Assembly (NCBI GenBank): GCA_015680685.1
Contig: MNCI01022125.1
Location: 80,131-144,130 of the forward strand
Length of the DNA: 64,000 nucleotides
Reading direction: 5' to 3'
Origin: Gnetum montanum
Lineage: Eukaryota; Streptophyta; Gnetopsida; Gnetales; Gnetaceae
The notes beneath the pieces are model-generated. The model did no database searches and was not told where the DNA came from. It worked only from the letters and a program-made list of their open reading frames with translations. A program made the position numbers and the translations under genes. The first letter of the stretch is position 1. Every line of letters begins with the position of its first letter. This document shows, in pieces, positions 31,776-42,740 of the stretch.

Positions 31776-34700
31776 ATGGCGCCTAAAGTGAGAGGGAAGA
31801 ATGCAAAATTAGCCAAGATTGACGAGGTGCAAGGGAGCGTGCAGCGTGCATTGCAGGCAATGGTCAAAGTTAGAGACCCTATGCCTTTGAATCGGTAGGC
31901 CATCCCTTGCTTATTTGTGTTACTTTTGTAGTGTTTATTCTTGTAGCATCGTCTGGGTAAATTAGAATTTTAAAGTATAGACCTCACGTTAGCACGAGGG
32001 TTTATACTCTAGGATCGCATCTATCACCGTTGTCAGGGACAAACCTTGTACTGTTGCAAGGGTTTAGGCGATTTTGGCATGAATAGCTAAGCGTAATCTG
32101 TAGATTTGCTGTATTTTAAGCATGCAAATCTGAATCTAGACGTTGATGTGTTTATTGTTTTCTCTATGCAGTATCATGTTAAGACCCGTCCTAATCGTCT
32201 TAGATATAGTTGGGGTTTTATGTTGTGTAAACCCAATCGTACCTAATGTGCCTCCCCCTTAAACTCGGTTGCATGGGAAGGCCATATGGTTTCGAAAGGG
32301 TGTGCTGGAGTTTCTGCAGTTTTTACTGCGTAACTACAGCATTATTGTATGGTCACACCTGTCTGGAGATATTGCTGACGCCATTTTGGAGCACCTGTTA
32401 GTGGGCTCTACCCAGGGAATTCTGGCGTTCTTGACAGACGGGGCTATCAACACTAGTCGTCCCCAGGACCGTGAACTTAGCGCCAGAGGGTTGAGGTGCT
32501 TAAGTTGGATCTGGGAAATGACTCAGTTTAGCTGTTACCACACATACAACACTTTGTTCGTGGCCCGTCACGTCTCAACTTACTTTTAGAACCCACCAGG
32601 CACAGTGTATTATTCAGGGGGGTAAGTGGTTTTATTGGTGGTATTGTCATTATATGTCTATTGTCTGAAGCATACGATAAACATATGGGGTATGGTGTAG
32701 GTTTTTTATCCATGAGAACAGGTTAGTAGGAGATGGTGATACCTTAACTTGGACTGAAACGACAATAAAGGCGTTTACCTCTACTAGCAATGTACGCGAT
32801 GGTGTAATGGGGCAGATCGGCTTCGACCTTCATGAGTATCCCACCCATTACGCTGATGCTTTCAAGAATTGCCAAAATCTCAGGTGGTTACATGACGATT
32901 GGACTTTGGATTTGCCCCTTACCGTCGCAGACGTGCAGAGGAAACTTCCTCCATTTCCTTTGCCATTTGGACCTGGTAAAGTCGCTGTGTATGTTATTGT
33001 TGTATAATGTAATTGTGAATCGTCAATGTCGCATAATAGTGTCCTTTAACATATATCTTGCACGGTTCAGTCAGGGAATCCCGGGAGATTACCCTTACAA
33101 TTTTCGGCCGCGAGGCGAATACCCTTTTCTTCTGCTATGGTGACATCAAGGAGGCACAACACTGGCTCGGCCATGCCGCTGCCCTGGTTGCGGTGGTCAC
33201 CAAGCTACGCCAAGCGAGGCTAATGCACTTATTTTTGGCCGTAACTCCTGATGTCCTTGCCAGTGAAATGTTAACCCTGGTCAACTCCTTCAGCGAAAGG
33301 GCTGAGCGCTTTTGCATGCGTGTGCATCACGTACGTGTATATTTTGATATTGATGCTTACCTTTTTGCAGACCTTTTCAGTGTCCCCTCCAACGGCCTTC
33401 CCATAGAGGAAAAGGCGAAGAGGAGCCTTGCTTGCCAGGAGTGGCTGGAGGAGTGGTTAGGGGCCAAGAAGGAGCCTAAGGGGATCCCTTGTGAGAAGAT
33501 TGAACTAGAGATTGCCAAGACAATTTATCCCCTATTCCGGGCCCGGGCTTTCCCCAAAACACTCTCGTAGGGGAAGTTCTTTTCTATAGAACAAACTTGT
33601 ATCATGCAGGAAGTTATGGAGGAAGGGACCCAGTTCAATTGGGCAAGCTATTTTGCTGAGGGATTACGCACCGAGATGATCAGGCTTCGTTAGAAGCTTG
33701 ATTCTCGTTTCAACGTGCATTACGCCTTCTTCATAGCTAGCCTTCGGTGTTTTGCCGAATTTTTGGTCGTCCAGAGGAATGGGGTCTGGGTGCAGCAAAA
33801 CCGAGACCAGCTATCCAAACCTTGGATTACCCACATTTTTGGCACTACGCGTGGACAGGATCCCCCAGAAGGGAATGGTGAATCTATGTCTATAACGACA
33901 AGGGATTTGGCGGCATCTCGAATGCGAGGCCCCGACAACGTAGGCGGGGTGATGCCCACTTACACTGGCGATGCCTCACAAGGGAAACGCTTGGCGGTAG
34001 AAATTGTAGAGCCTTTAGCTCGGCGTAAAAGGCTTCGCTTAACCAAGGCCTCTATGGAGCCTGGGAGTGGCACAGGTTGAACCATGCAAGTCAGAGTTCA
34101 GCGGAGTAAGCCTCCGCCTTGTAAGCATAAAAGAAACATAGTGAGAGTTATTGTATTATGCAATTTTTATTCAGGATATTCTGAATCATCTAAATGTGTA
34201 TGTGATATGAACAGCAAGACCTACAGAGTGATTGACCCCTGAGACAGGGGGAGTGATATTAAGTCGTGGGGAAGGGACCCCAATTTCGGAGGAAGAGGCC
34301 CCAGCTGTTAGGACTAGTGACGCACAGACTCTTGTGCGTGAGGAGAGGGAGGAGGCGGGAATTGTTGACGCACCCCCCACTGTAACCGGCAGAGGTGGTA
34401 AGCATATCAGATGTTTTGAGGAGTTCTGTCAACAATTAATATTTTTTAACTAAATTACACTACAGGTGAAGAAGATGCATCCACGTCTGCCTCTGTGAGC
34501 AGAACATGAAGAGAGTTTCCTGACAAATTTGGCTTCATGGAAGGCGTTGTCAATGATATGATCGAGCGTCTCAAGCGCGTTGATCCTGGAGCTGGTATGT
34601 CATTGCATCAATGGGTTTATTTTATCAGAGAGTGGTAATGTTTCACTTATATTGATAATGTTTGTTATCAGGAGCTCGCCTTCGATGGGACCCAACGGAG

Positions 34701-35800
34701 CCCATTGAGCTGGACACAACAGAGCCTCCATCTGATGGGACGGTCGTGCCACACAGCATTTATGAGAAGATGTGTAAATGTGCATTACGCTCAACTCGCT
34801 CCTTGTGGGAAAGTAAGAGCGTCAATGAAGACCTCTGGAAAAGGCTGCAGAGGTTAGAGAGGGAGAAGGAGTCTCTGACCAAAGAGGTTGGAGACTTAAA
34901 ATCGCGATGCAAGTTCCTGCAGGTGAGGGCAACGAGCGAGGAGGACTGGCGCATAGCTGTGATTGACTACTCTCGCTATTTGATTGCAATCAGGAATAGT
35001 GTGCAAACCAGTCGGGAGTTGGTAGAGCAACGAATGCAGATAGAGCTGTTATCTCAGAAAAGCCAAGACTGGAAGGATTTCTGCGCAAGTGTGCAAGAAT
35101 GGGGGCAGAAGGAAAAGGATCACAAGCATCTGTATAAGTGAGAAAGTATCGCTTATCGTCAGCATTACCGTGATTCTGTCGTCAAAGCTCAAACCTTGCA
35201 AGTATTTCTTGATGTCATTGGTGCGTCTCAAGCCTTTGAGAAGTTCGAGGAGCAGGTGACAGTAAGCGCATCACTGGAAAGAGAAATGACTCTTCCTGGG
35301 GGTGAGACTACTGTCCCTACTTTCTTCCCTGATCCACCTTGTTGGACTAGTGTGGAAAAGGGAAAGGTGAAGGCTGGAGCTGCTCTAGGGAATGGCGTAT
35401 GGTCTGAACTTACGGAAGATGAGATTATGCAACGTCTATGGATCGGTTTAGAACAACTTCCCTTTGTTGCAGAGGTAGGACCGTCACGAGTAAGTTTAAA
35501 TATTATTGCATCTAAATTTTTCTGATTATGGGGTTAAGTCTTTGCTAATGTATTTGTTGTATGCAGGTACAAGAATTAGAGGGCGAAGGCGAACAGGGTG
35601 AGGAACAAGCAGAGGAAGAGGACCGTCATAATGAAGAGTGTCCTCTTGTGGAGCCGACATTGGAGCAAGGGCCTCGTGGGGATGACATTCCTTGTGAAGG
35701 AATACCTTCTAAGAGGGATGGCCCACTTGAGGAGGATTTATTAGGCTTGGAGCCTGACTTAAGGGATACTGGTGACAGTGGCACTAGGGGCGATGCGTAA
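31776..35800 (+). pseudogene. Antisense spliced gene inside element D, N-terminal FCP1/NIF-like domain, decayed
   Basis: It lies on the strand opposite to D's own genes, between protease and RT. Proposed exons: 31776-31894, 32172-32621, 32722-32975, 33071 to about 34080-34120, about 34227-34397, 34466-34594, 34672-35489 and 35567-35800. Seven introns have GT-AG ends, and the reading phase matches at six junctions; the junction between exons 4 and 5 is unclear. The joined product would be about 1,050 residues. Exons 1-2 carry L-I-V-L-D-I-V-G-V-L, V-W-S-H-L and N-P-P-G-T, which read as a HAD-type FCP1/NIF phosphatase domain. Exons 3-6 (such as Y-F-D-I-D-A-Y-L-F-A-D-L-F) are not recognised. Exon 7 is charged and heptad-like around 34815-34930 (coiled coil). 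Exon 8 is strongly acidic. At least five in-frame stops (for example TAA near 32260, TAG near 33568 and 33693, TGA near 34078 and 35139) show it is no longer translatable. It could be a captured host gene or an antisense ORF proper to this lineage. Confidence 0.72.
31890..32621 (+). other. FCP1/NIF-like HAD domain within the antisense gene
   Basis: After splicing 31894 to 32172 the order is: hydrophobic strand plus L-D-I-V-G-V-L (HAD motif I), F-R-K-G-V-L-E-F-L, I-I-V-W-S-H-L (motif II), a spacer, L-S-W-I-W-E, N-T-L-F-V, and N-P-P-G-T. This is the order in plant FCP1/NIF-type phosphatases. Motif I lacks the second acidic residue or the Asn usual in plant members (V instead), and the D-D expected after N-T-L-F-V is A-R. 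The domain would therefore be inactive as a phosphatase, either by decay or because it had become a binding module. Confidence 0.62.
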
Positions 35801-36376
35801 CTGTAACTTATACATAATTTTATTGATTAGGATTAAACAATGGTTATATGTACGTTGACAACGTTGACATTAAGCTTTTCTATATGGTTTTAAATGTTAT
35901 TTGTATATTTCTTGGTTTTTGGCTTTATATCGTTATTTGCAAAGCGTAAGCGGAATTGTTAAAGATTATTGATAATTGGCGTTGCTATAGCATGGAATTG
36001 CTAGTTTAAGGCCATCACGGGCCGCCAGGTAGTGTTTGTGTAAGATACGAGGTAGTTTAAGGCCATTGCGGGCCACTGCTAGTTTAAGGCCATTGCAGGC
36101 CACTGCTAGTTTAAGGCCATTGCGGGCCGTTACTAGTTTTAGGCCGTTGCGGGCCATCTGCATAATTTTGAAAGCGCAATTGATAATAATGTACATTTCT
36201 GTGTAATTGTACTAAAATGACCAAAGTGTGTAATGAATAGCAAGCGTAATGAATAGCAAGCGTAAATATGTATGAATATACGAAAGAAGATTGACAATGC
36301 AAACTGCTAAGCGTAAAAGGCAAAATTAGTAAAGATGTAAAAACGCGCGTAAATGCCATTCAGACTAATCACTAAT
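35801..36376. other. D spacer between the antisense gene's stop and the end of Gag-protease
   Basis: The plus-strand gene ends at 35800 and the minus-strand Gag-protease frame ends at 36377, so the two are convergent. The spacer holds tandem array 2 and several GCGTAA words (near 35944, 36250, 36261, 36313 and 36346). It could contain both 3' ends. No gene is seen. Confidence 0.5.
36001..36156. repeat. Tandem array 2 of D, five units
   Basis: The plus-strand unit is 'ctAGTTTAAGGCCaTtGCGGGCC', in five copies. The last three follow each other with 26-31-bp periods; the first two are separated by 29 bases of other sequence. The core resembles array 1 (AGTTTAACGTCATAGCGGAC): same length, same AGTTTA start, same GCGG(G/A)C end. 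Low-complexity frames through it are not genes. Confidence 0.82.
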
Positions 36377-39300
36377 TCATAATTGTTTCTTTATGGCCTT
36401 TACGCTCAGTTGTGCGTAAGGATGGGGAGGTTTGTAGTCTGACTCTTCTACATTACCGTCCTGAAATGGCAGGTTGGCCCAGGCTAGACTGTCATCATTC
36501 GTTTTGGTTTGTTTAGGGATTCGGGGATGGGTCTGATCATCCGACATTTCTATCTCCAAACCCCGCTCTTCCTCGATGTTGTTGACAGTCCTGGGAGTGA
36601 TTTTGTGACCACGTATTACAACCTCTCCCCCTGCGTAAGGGAGATGTATCTCCTGATGGATTGGTGACGAAACCGCCCTCAGTTGGGCTAGCCAGGACCT
36701 TCCTAGAATTAAGTTGAACCCGAGCATCTCCTCGACGACAAGGAATGTAGCATCCATTGGGAATTGATCCCCTGCCACAAATTCGATGCACACTGTTCCC
36801 TTGACCTAAACCCGTGCTCCGTTGAACGACTTTACGCACGTTGTCGTTGAGGGACTGATCTGGTTGACCAGACCCAACCTATCCACGATGGGATAAGGGA
36901 TGACATTTATAGCTACGCCGTCGTCCACATGCACCCTCTGGATCCGGTATTGACCGACCTGGATGGTGATAAACATGGGTTCAACTGTCACTTCACCTTT
37001 CTCAGGATCATCTTTGATGGATTCGTCGTGAAAGGTCAACGAGGTAGGTTTAGTTCGCTCAGCGTCGGAGGGAAACATGATAGCGTGTATTGCTTCCTCC
37101 TTCGCTGGTAAGCTTTCCTCCACAAGTATGGAAGTTAGCATACGGACCATAGCCTCACGGTGTTTTTGAGACGTCATGAGCAGGTCATAGAGGCTCAGTG
37201 TTGTGTTTTTTTGTTTCATAGCCTGCTTGACCTGCATAAACATGTTGAGTAGATCCCATTCTTTACTGGCTTGTTTGTCCCTCTTATCTTCTTCCATTCG
37301 CCCCAAGAGACGGATCTCCCAGGGTGGAACAGCATTGGTCGGAGGGTTGCCTTTTTTCTTGCCGAGGGTGGGTGGCTGTGTTTCTGCATCCTTGTCCTAC
37401 CCAGGAGGCGCCGACGTAGGGACAGAGGCCATGGGCTAGGGCCTAGCGAAGCCTAGCATAAGGTGATTCTTTGTCACATTATTAGATGCATCCCCTTCCT
37501 TTTGTTTATTAGGTGATGTGTTAGAGGCTTGCCCCTGCGTAAAAGGGGCAGCCAGCGATTTTGGCACCCTGAGAATGAAAGGTACCTTAGGCGTGTGCAC
37601 GGACATAGCTGTGGCTTTACTGTTACTAGGAGGCTGAGTCAGAACTGAAGAAGGCGCCTGAATGATGAAGGGTGGCCTTGGGGCACCACTAGCTATCGAT
37701 GAAAAGTTTGTCCCCCTTGGTGAGTCGGTAGGTACACGCAAAACAAAAGGTTTTTTGGGTGGTACTTTCCTCTCACTGTCTGTACTCACCACGTTGATCA
37801 TGTAGGATGCGTTGTTTACATTCAATGGATCCTGGTACACGTGTAATGCTTGGTTTTCCAGACACGTTGGACTACTTCCGTCTAGTTTCAAATGACCATC
37901 ATCGATCATGCATTGAATGTCGTCTTTCAATGCCCAGCAGTAATCTGTGTTGTGACCACACAACTGGTGGTAGTCACAGAAGCAGTCCAGCCTGCAAGAC
38001 CTCAAAACTGGTGGTTCGTCAGGTAGGGCTAAAGAAGGATTCTTCAGCAGTTCACAATGACGCTTGTGACGCTTCAGAGCTTCCTCGGATATCTTCTTAG
38101 GCTGAATGTATCTTGCCCCTAATAGTTGTTTCAACAGTTCTGAATGTTTGACAGGAAGGGCTGCATACTTTGAGCGATCTTTACGCTCAAAGTTTGGTTT
38201 TGACTGGAGGGGCTTGTCAATGGCAGATGTGTCTTGGCTGGTGCTGCTTGCACTAGCCGTAGTCTCAGGTGATGCCGTAGGTGCCTTCTTGTTTTTGTTC
38301 TTGGCACCTTCAGCCAGCGCAGCTACCGTTGTTGTTGTTGTTTTGCCCTTATCCTTACCTTTGTTGTTAGCGTTCTTGTAGGTGATATACGTCGGGTCTT
38401 TGCTAGCCTCCGCAGCATCTTGGATGTTTTTAGTCTGAGCGAAGGCCTAATGTAAGGAGCTAGGGGAAAGATAATACAGCTTAGATTTGATAAAATCGTT
38501 AACTACTCCTTTGAATATGGCCAGCAAATGGGCCTCCGCGATTGGCTCACGGATTTCGTTCAAAGTAGCACTCCATCGCTGTATGAACTTTTGGACTGGT
38601 TCGAGCGGGTCTTGTTTCACTCCCATGAGTTGATCTAACGTGACTTCCGGCTTTAGGTTGTATTTAAAGCAGGTCACAAACTGTGTCAGGAGCTCTTCCA
38701 AGGTTGAGATGGAAGAGCGAGGGAGGGCTCAATACCAATCTAAAGCTTTCCCTGTCAGAGACATAGCAAACACACGGATGATTGTGTGAGGCCACTGTTG
38801 TAACAACAAAGATTCGGATCTGAAGGTGACCAGGTGAGCGTTGGGATCTCCCTCCCCATTATATTTAGTGAAATGGGGTAAGGACATCCCTGGGGGCAAT
38901 GACAGCATGGGGACCACTGGACTAATAGGATCATCTTGATAGAAATCCATAATCTGTATAGTGTCTGAGCCAGCGGCCTTAAGGCGTCTAACCCCCTTGG
39001 TGAGGGTCTGAATAAGTAAGAATGCTTGATCTAAGCCTGTAGATGAAGATGCTTGAGCAGGGGGAGTGGGGGGTTGAACCGGAAGAGCGGTGCCTGGGAA
39101 TGAAAATGGAGGAACGACTTGACTGGTAGGTGGTGCTGCAGGGATCCTCGCGGGTGAAGCTGCCTGCGAAGACCACCACCCAACGTGTTGAGTAGAGAGA
39201 TTAGCCGCCGCCGGCTGCACGGGATAGGGATATGGATATTGTGGGACCATCTGCAGAATATGCATTGCGGGTGTAGCCAAGCGGTGCACACCATACACCG

Positions 39301-40144
39301 TAGGCTGGTTATGTTGTCCCGCGGGGATGATCCACTGACTCGCGGTAGGCTATTGTAGGGATGTCTGTGGTTGCACGACAGCTGTGATCTGTTGGGTTGG
39401 AGGGGGCGGCAGCGACAAAGTCTGCACCGGGCGAGTTGTAGATATGGTTTGGGGTTGGATCTGAGGGATGAAATAAGGCGTGGTGGATGCAGGGACCACC
39501 GATGGAATATTGATTACACATGGTGATGAGACCGCCCCCAGGTTATTTTGAGGTATTTGCACTTGCAGCCCTGGCGGCTGCGTAGTGGTTTGTGGGATGA
39601 CAGGAGTGTGAGTTTGCATGGTCATGGCGGCATTAAGAGGGGCGGCTTCTCCATTGTAAGGAAAAAGGGGATTTATGTAGGTATGGGGGCTCAGAGTATG
39701 GTACGGTTGTTCAGACTGGGTTGCGAATTCGTCATCTTCTTCCTCCCCGTTCTGAGGTTCTGGCATAGCCTAGGTAGCCTGACTCTTAGCCATGATCAAT
39801 TGTGTTATGATTTTGTGGTAATGTTCTGTCAGAGGAATGATGTCGTAGGCAGTAGAGGTAAAATCCTGACCCCCTCTGTGGATCAGCTCAAAGTTTCTTT
39901 TTGCTTCGATCTCGGCTCGACTAAGGGCAAGCTTTGCCTGGATCTTAATGCAGATGAAGTTGTATTCCTTAGGGGTCACGACGGTAAATATGGGATCTTT
40001 GCCCTGTAACCTCAACGAACGACGCGACGGTCCCTGAGGTCCTATAACACCAGAGGCTGGTCCGGCGGCGGCGATGGGATTCGTAGATGTGGCACCCGAA
40101 TCAGTTGTGGTCATTGCAGCCGTGGTTGTATACGCAGAATCCAT
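36377..40144 (-). pseudogene. D Gag-protease polyprotein, one long frame with about seven stops
   Basis: Start ATG at 40144; all pieces down to 36377 are in the same frame, about 1,255 codons. Residues 1-125 are Ala/Ser/Thr-rich; about 130-420 is a Pro/Gln-rich low-complexity region; about 425-560 is the retrotransposon-gag core (F-T-K-Y-N-G-E-G-D-P, A-L-D-W-Y, P-V-Q-K-F-I-Q-R-W). Near residue 720 is C-F-C-D-Y-H-Q-L-C-G-H-N-T-D-Y-C, the Cys/His motif typical of Tat-type Gag. Near 1,075 is the protease active site V-D-D-G-V-A, where D-(S/T/D)-G is expected, with L-I-L-G-R-S-W further on as the second protease signature. The in-frame stops are six TAG and one TGA. No frameshift is seen, so decay is by point mutation only. 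Confidence 0.85.
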
Positions 40145-40370
40145 TGGTCAAGTAGATTAATGGTAATAAATGACTAGATCTAAATGGTGATGAACAAGCA
40201 AGATCGCGATTAGGCTTTCTACCCTATAGGATTCTAAAGGAATCGTTACTGTGACCAATCTATACCTCACGATTTTGTAAACTTTCGCAAAGGTATTACG
40301 TTTACGTTTTGGCAACGTAGGTACAGATCGCTTACAGGGCTACCCATAAAAATACGAATTGAAGCCTAGG
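40145..40370 (-). other. D 5' leader
   Basis: About 225 bases between the primer site and the Gag ATG, with no ORF of note. It is where packaging signals would be expected, but none can be identified by eye. Confidence 0.4.
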
Positions 40371-40387
40371 CCCTCCTTCTAGCGCCA
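40371..40387 (-). promoter_or_regulatory. D primer-binding site
   Basis: On the minus strand, six bases after the LTR end (…GTTACA then gttttc), the sequence reads TGGCGCTAGAAGGAGGG. The TGG start pairs with the CCA of a tRNA 3' end. It differs from the tRNA-Asp-type site of the other family. I cannot name the tRNA from memory. Confidence 0.6.
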
Positions 40388-40393
40388 GAAAAC

Positions 40394-41984
40394 TGTAACG
40401 ACGGAAAATGTCGGCAGCTGGAATACCAAACAAAATCCGTGTACACAATCTTAACCACGGATCCGTGCGAGGGCTATGCTGGAGAAAACGAATTCGTAGT
40501 GCCCTGAACGGTCTTGTCAATCAGACAGGGACTTACTAAATCAGTAAATCGATGAAGATTGTAGACGTTTCGTGGGATGATCTGATTCAATAAATCGTGA
40601 AAGGAGAGGAAAACGATGTAAATAAATTGCAATAATGACAACATTAACGCGACAAAGAGAATCAGATCTAAGAGAAATGCATGATTTCAAGATCTATACT
40701 TTGACCCGAAAGAGACGAGTATTTTGTATACAAAGTTACAATGGGAAAATCCCGATTATCTTGTGTGGGAAACATACACAAAATGATAAGAAAACTGTTT
40801 AACAAGGAGTGCAGAATAGAGCTCGATCTACCTCAAAAGCCAAAGATGGAGTGCAAGGAAGGTCAAGCTTGGATGCCTATCAACCAACTGTGTCTGGCCA
40901 ATAGATCTTGCCAACCTTACCAAATGATCTTCTTCAATTTGGATAGTCTTTGCTCAAAACTGCCAAGGATCACCGATGGGAGAACTACATCTTTGCCAAA
41001 AGGGGGTGATCGCTCTTGCTACCAAAATGCTCCAAGAATGTTTCTTGTTTCTGCTCAAGGATGATAATTGCCAAAAAGTTCAAGATGTCAGTTGTTGCCC
41101 TTCTCTCAAAAATGTGCCGAAAAAAGGTCCTATCTCTCTTTTCTTCACCGACTGGGGTATTTATAACATACGGAAAAGGCATGGCCTTGATGACACGTGT
41201 CCTGAAGTTTTCGGATGCCGTTGACTTGACGAACTGGCTATGTCACATCACATTGCGACGTACATTGTCAATACTTTGCTGAAGCTGCTCCATGATTACG
41301 CACAAATACGCTTATCGGTGTATTGCGCATATGGATAGCAAATGCGTAATTGCTTTAGCTAGCTTTACGCTGTATTTCACTTGTTTACGGTGCGTCGCAT
41401 GGCAGAGCGTAACAAAGCATGGAAATATTGAGTTAGGCTGTTTTACGCTCATTTACGCAGCAAAGCGTAGTGAAGCGTAAAACATGATCAACTCGACAAT
41501 AAATTACGCTTACGTACGCTGCGTAGCGTAACGAGTGTAAGGCGATCAATCTGCAAAAAGAAAGGGGCCGATCTGTTGCGCTTCCCTTGGACTTTTCTTT
41601 TGACTTTTTTGAAGCTCATTACACTATCTTGCGTAATAGAGCGTAAACCTGACCCTGGACAAAAGACTTAGCCGGCTATGCGAGAAGTCACATATTACGC
41701 TGCTCAGGCCTTAAACTTCACCAAATCTGTTGAAGTAAGTCACCTTCTGATGTCGGACTGTGTTAAGCAAAATTACACTAAGCGTCATTACGCTATGTTG
41801 CGTAATGTAGCGTAAAGACAGAAAACACAGTAAAATTGAAATCTATAAGGAACTTTGGAAACTTGATGCCGAGCGTCGTTTTGCCTTGCTTTGCTTCGTT
41901 CTACCTTCCGGAATTCTGTCATGAACCTTTGTCTGAATCGTGAATCTTCACCTGAGGCCGATTCACAATTTTCACAGTGTTTCA
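40394..41984 (-). repeat. D 5' LTR
   Basis: It begins tgtaacgacgg and ends cagtgtttca, 1591 bp, the same length as the 3' LTR. Differences are scattered and mostly C/T or G/A. It contains the TTACGC/GCGTAA cluster at 41297-41816 (15 words) and the TATA-like motif near 41156-41166. It would have driven the element's transcript leftwards. Confidence 0.92.
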
Positions 41985-41989
41985 GTTGT
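41985..41989. repeat. Right target-site duplication of D (GTTGT)
   Basis: Perfect copy of 24526-24530; the B2 LTR resumes at 41990 with 'cttcccagctagactag', matching 19420-19440. Confidence 0.9.
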
Positions 41990-42740
41990 CTTCCCAGCTA
42001 GACTAGTATTTGCTTTGTCAAGTATGGTTTAGTCTAGAGTAAGGTATATGATGTGGTCCTAAGCTAGTGCTACTCCTAGAGGCGATGGAAAGTAACTTTG
42101 TTTTAACTAAGAGGGAAAGGGTGAAGAGAGTATAAGATAGCCTAAGTGTGATGAGCATCTATCCTTAATCATCCATACACATCTTGGACCTTATGTACTA
42201 CCATTGGGATTACCAAGCGCATGTCCTAGGTACACTACTGGGATACCAAGTAGTCACACTTAAATGCTCATGATTAAGTTGTACTCATTCCGTGTTTACT
42301 AACAGGGGTAGGAGATGAGGGTAGAGAAATATTAATTACGAAAGCAACAAATAATAATTAAAATTAAGTGAATGCTGCAATGATGAAGTAATCTTGATCT
42401 TTATCACTGGTCATGTGCGTGTCCAAGTACATCACACTCAAATAAAGGTTTCGTACAATTACAATCATCACACTGCGGGCATGCACTAGGGAAAGGGTTG
42501 AGAGGAAAAATTCACAAAAAATCCTACTCTAACACTAACTTCCTATGAATTTCCCGTGCAACCCATTGTGTATTTATAGGCTCACACAAAAACCATGATA
42601 TTGCGTATACGATATCACTAGTTAGGCTACGATATTGGGTACCTGATATCAAGGATCCGATATCAGGATTCATTAGACCTGATATCTTGTACCCGATAAT
42701 AGGGGTCTAATATCAGCACCTGGCAAACCATGATTCATCA
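41990..42740 (-). repeat. B2 5' LTR, outer part
   Basis: It continues the LTR interrupted at 24530 and ends tgattcatca at 42740. It is collinear with 19420-20190, including the GATATC cluster near 42600-42720 and the TATA-like motif near 42570. Confidence 0.87.

Larger units (their letters stand above)
24531..41984 (-). mobile_element. Element D: 17.5-kb Tat/Ogre-like LTR retrotransposon with an antisense spliced gene inside
   Basis: Two LTRs of exactly 1591 bp (24531-26121 and 40394-41984) and a perfect GTTGT duplication bound it. In minus-strand order: LTR, primer site, one long Gag-protease frame (40144-36377), a 5.1-kb spacer holding a plus-strand gene (31776-35800), a pol frame with RT, two RNase H modules and integrase (about 31280-27815), a tandem array, polypurine tract and LTR. 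Size, long Gag, the spacer between protease and RT, and the second RNase H point to the Tat/Ogre lineage. The two LTRs differ by roughly 5% in the first 150 bases, mostly transitions. Pol and Gag frames have about a dozen stops but no frameshift that I see. Confidence 0.88.
19294..42740 (-). mobile_element. Element B2: gag-only deletion derivative, itself split by element D
   Basis: Excluding D (24531-41984 plus one GTTGT copy) the element is about 6.0 kb: left (3') LTR 19294-20190, internal 20191-24403, right (5') LTR 24404-24530 plus 41990-42740. The internal part has a primer site, gag and the family's 3' non-coding block, but no protease, RT, RNase H or integrase. It must have relied on another element's enzymes. 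Target duplications GATAC/TATAC lie within the gag of A. Confidence 0.82.

Noticed and set aside
31676-31903. Minus-strand frame over the first exon of the antisense gene
   Set aside because: It is a shadow of the plus-strand exon, which has splice borders and matching phase with the next exon.
33319-33364. Short intron candidate (gtacgtg...ttgcag) within exon 4 of the antisense gene
   Set aside because: At about 45 bases it is shorter than normal plant introns, and removing it breaks the open frame, which reads through intact. A similar 41-base candidate at 33568-33608 was left out because of length, although it would remove a TAG.
36537-36839. Second minus-strand frame overlapping the D protease
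   Set aside because: The Gag-protease frame continues in the other register with protease signatures; this one has none.
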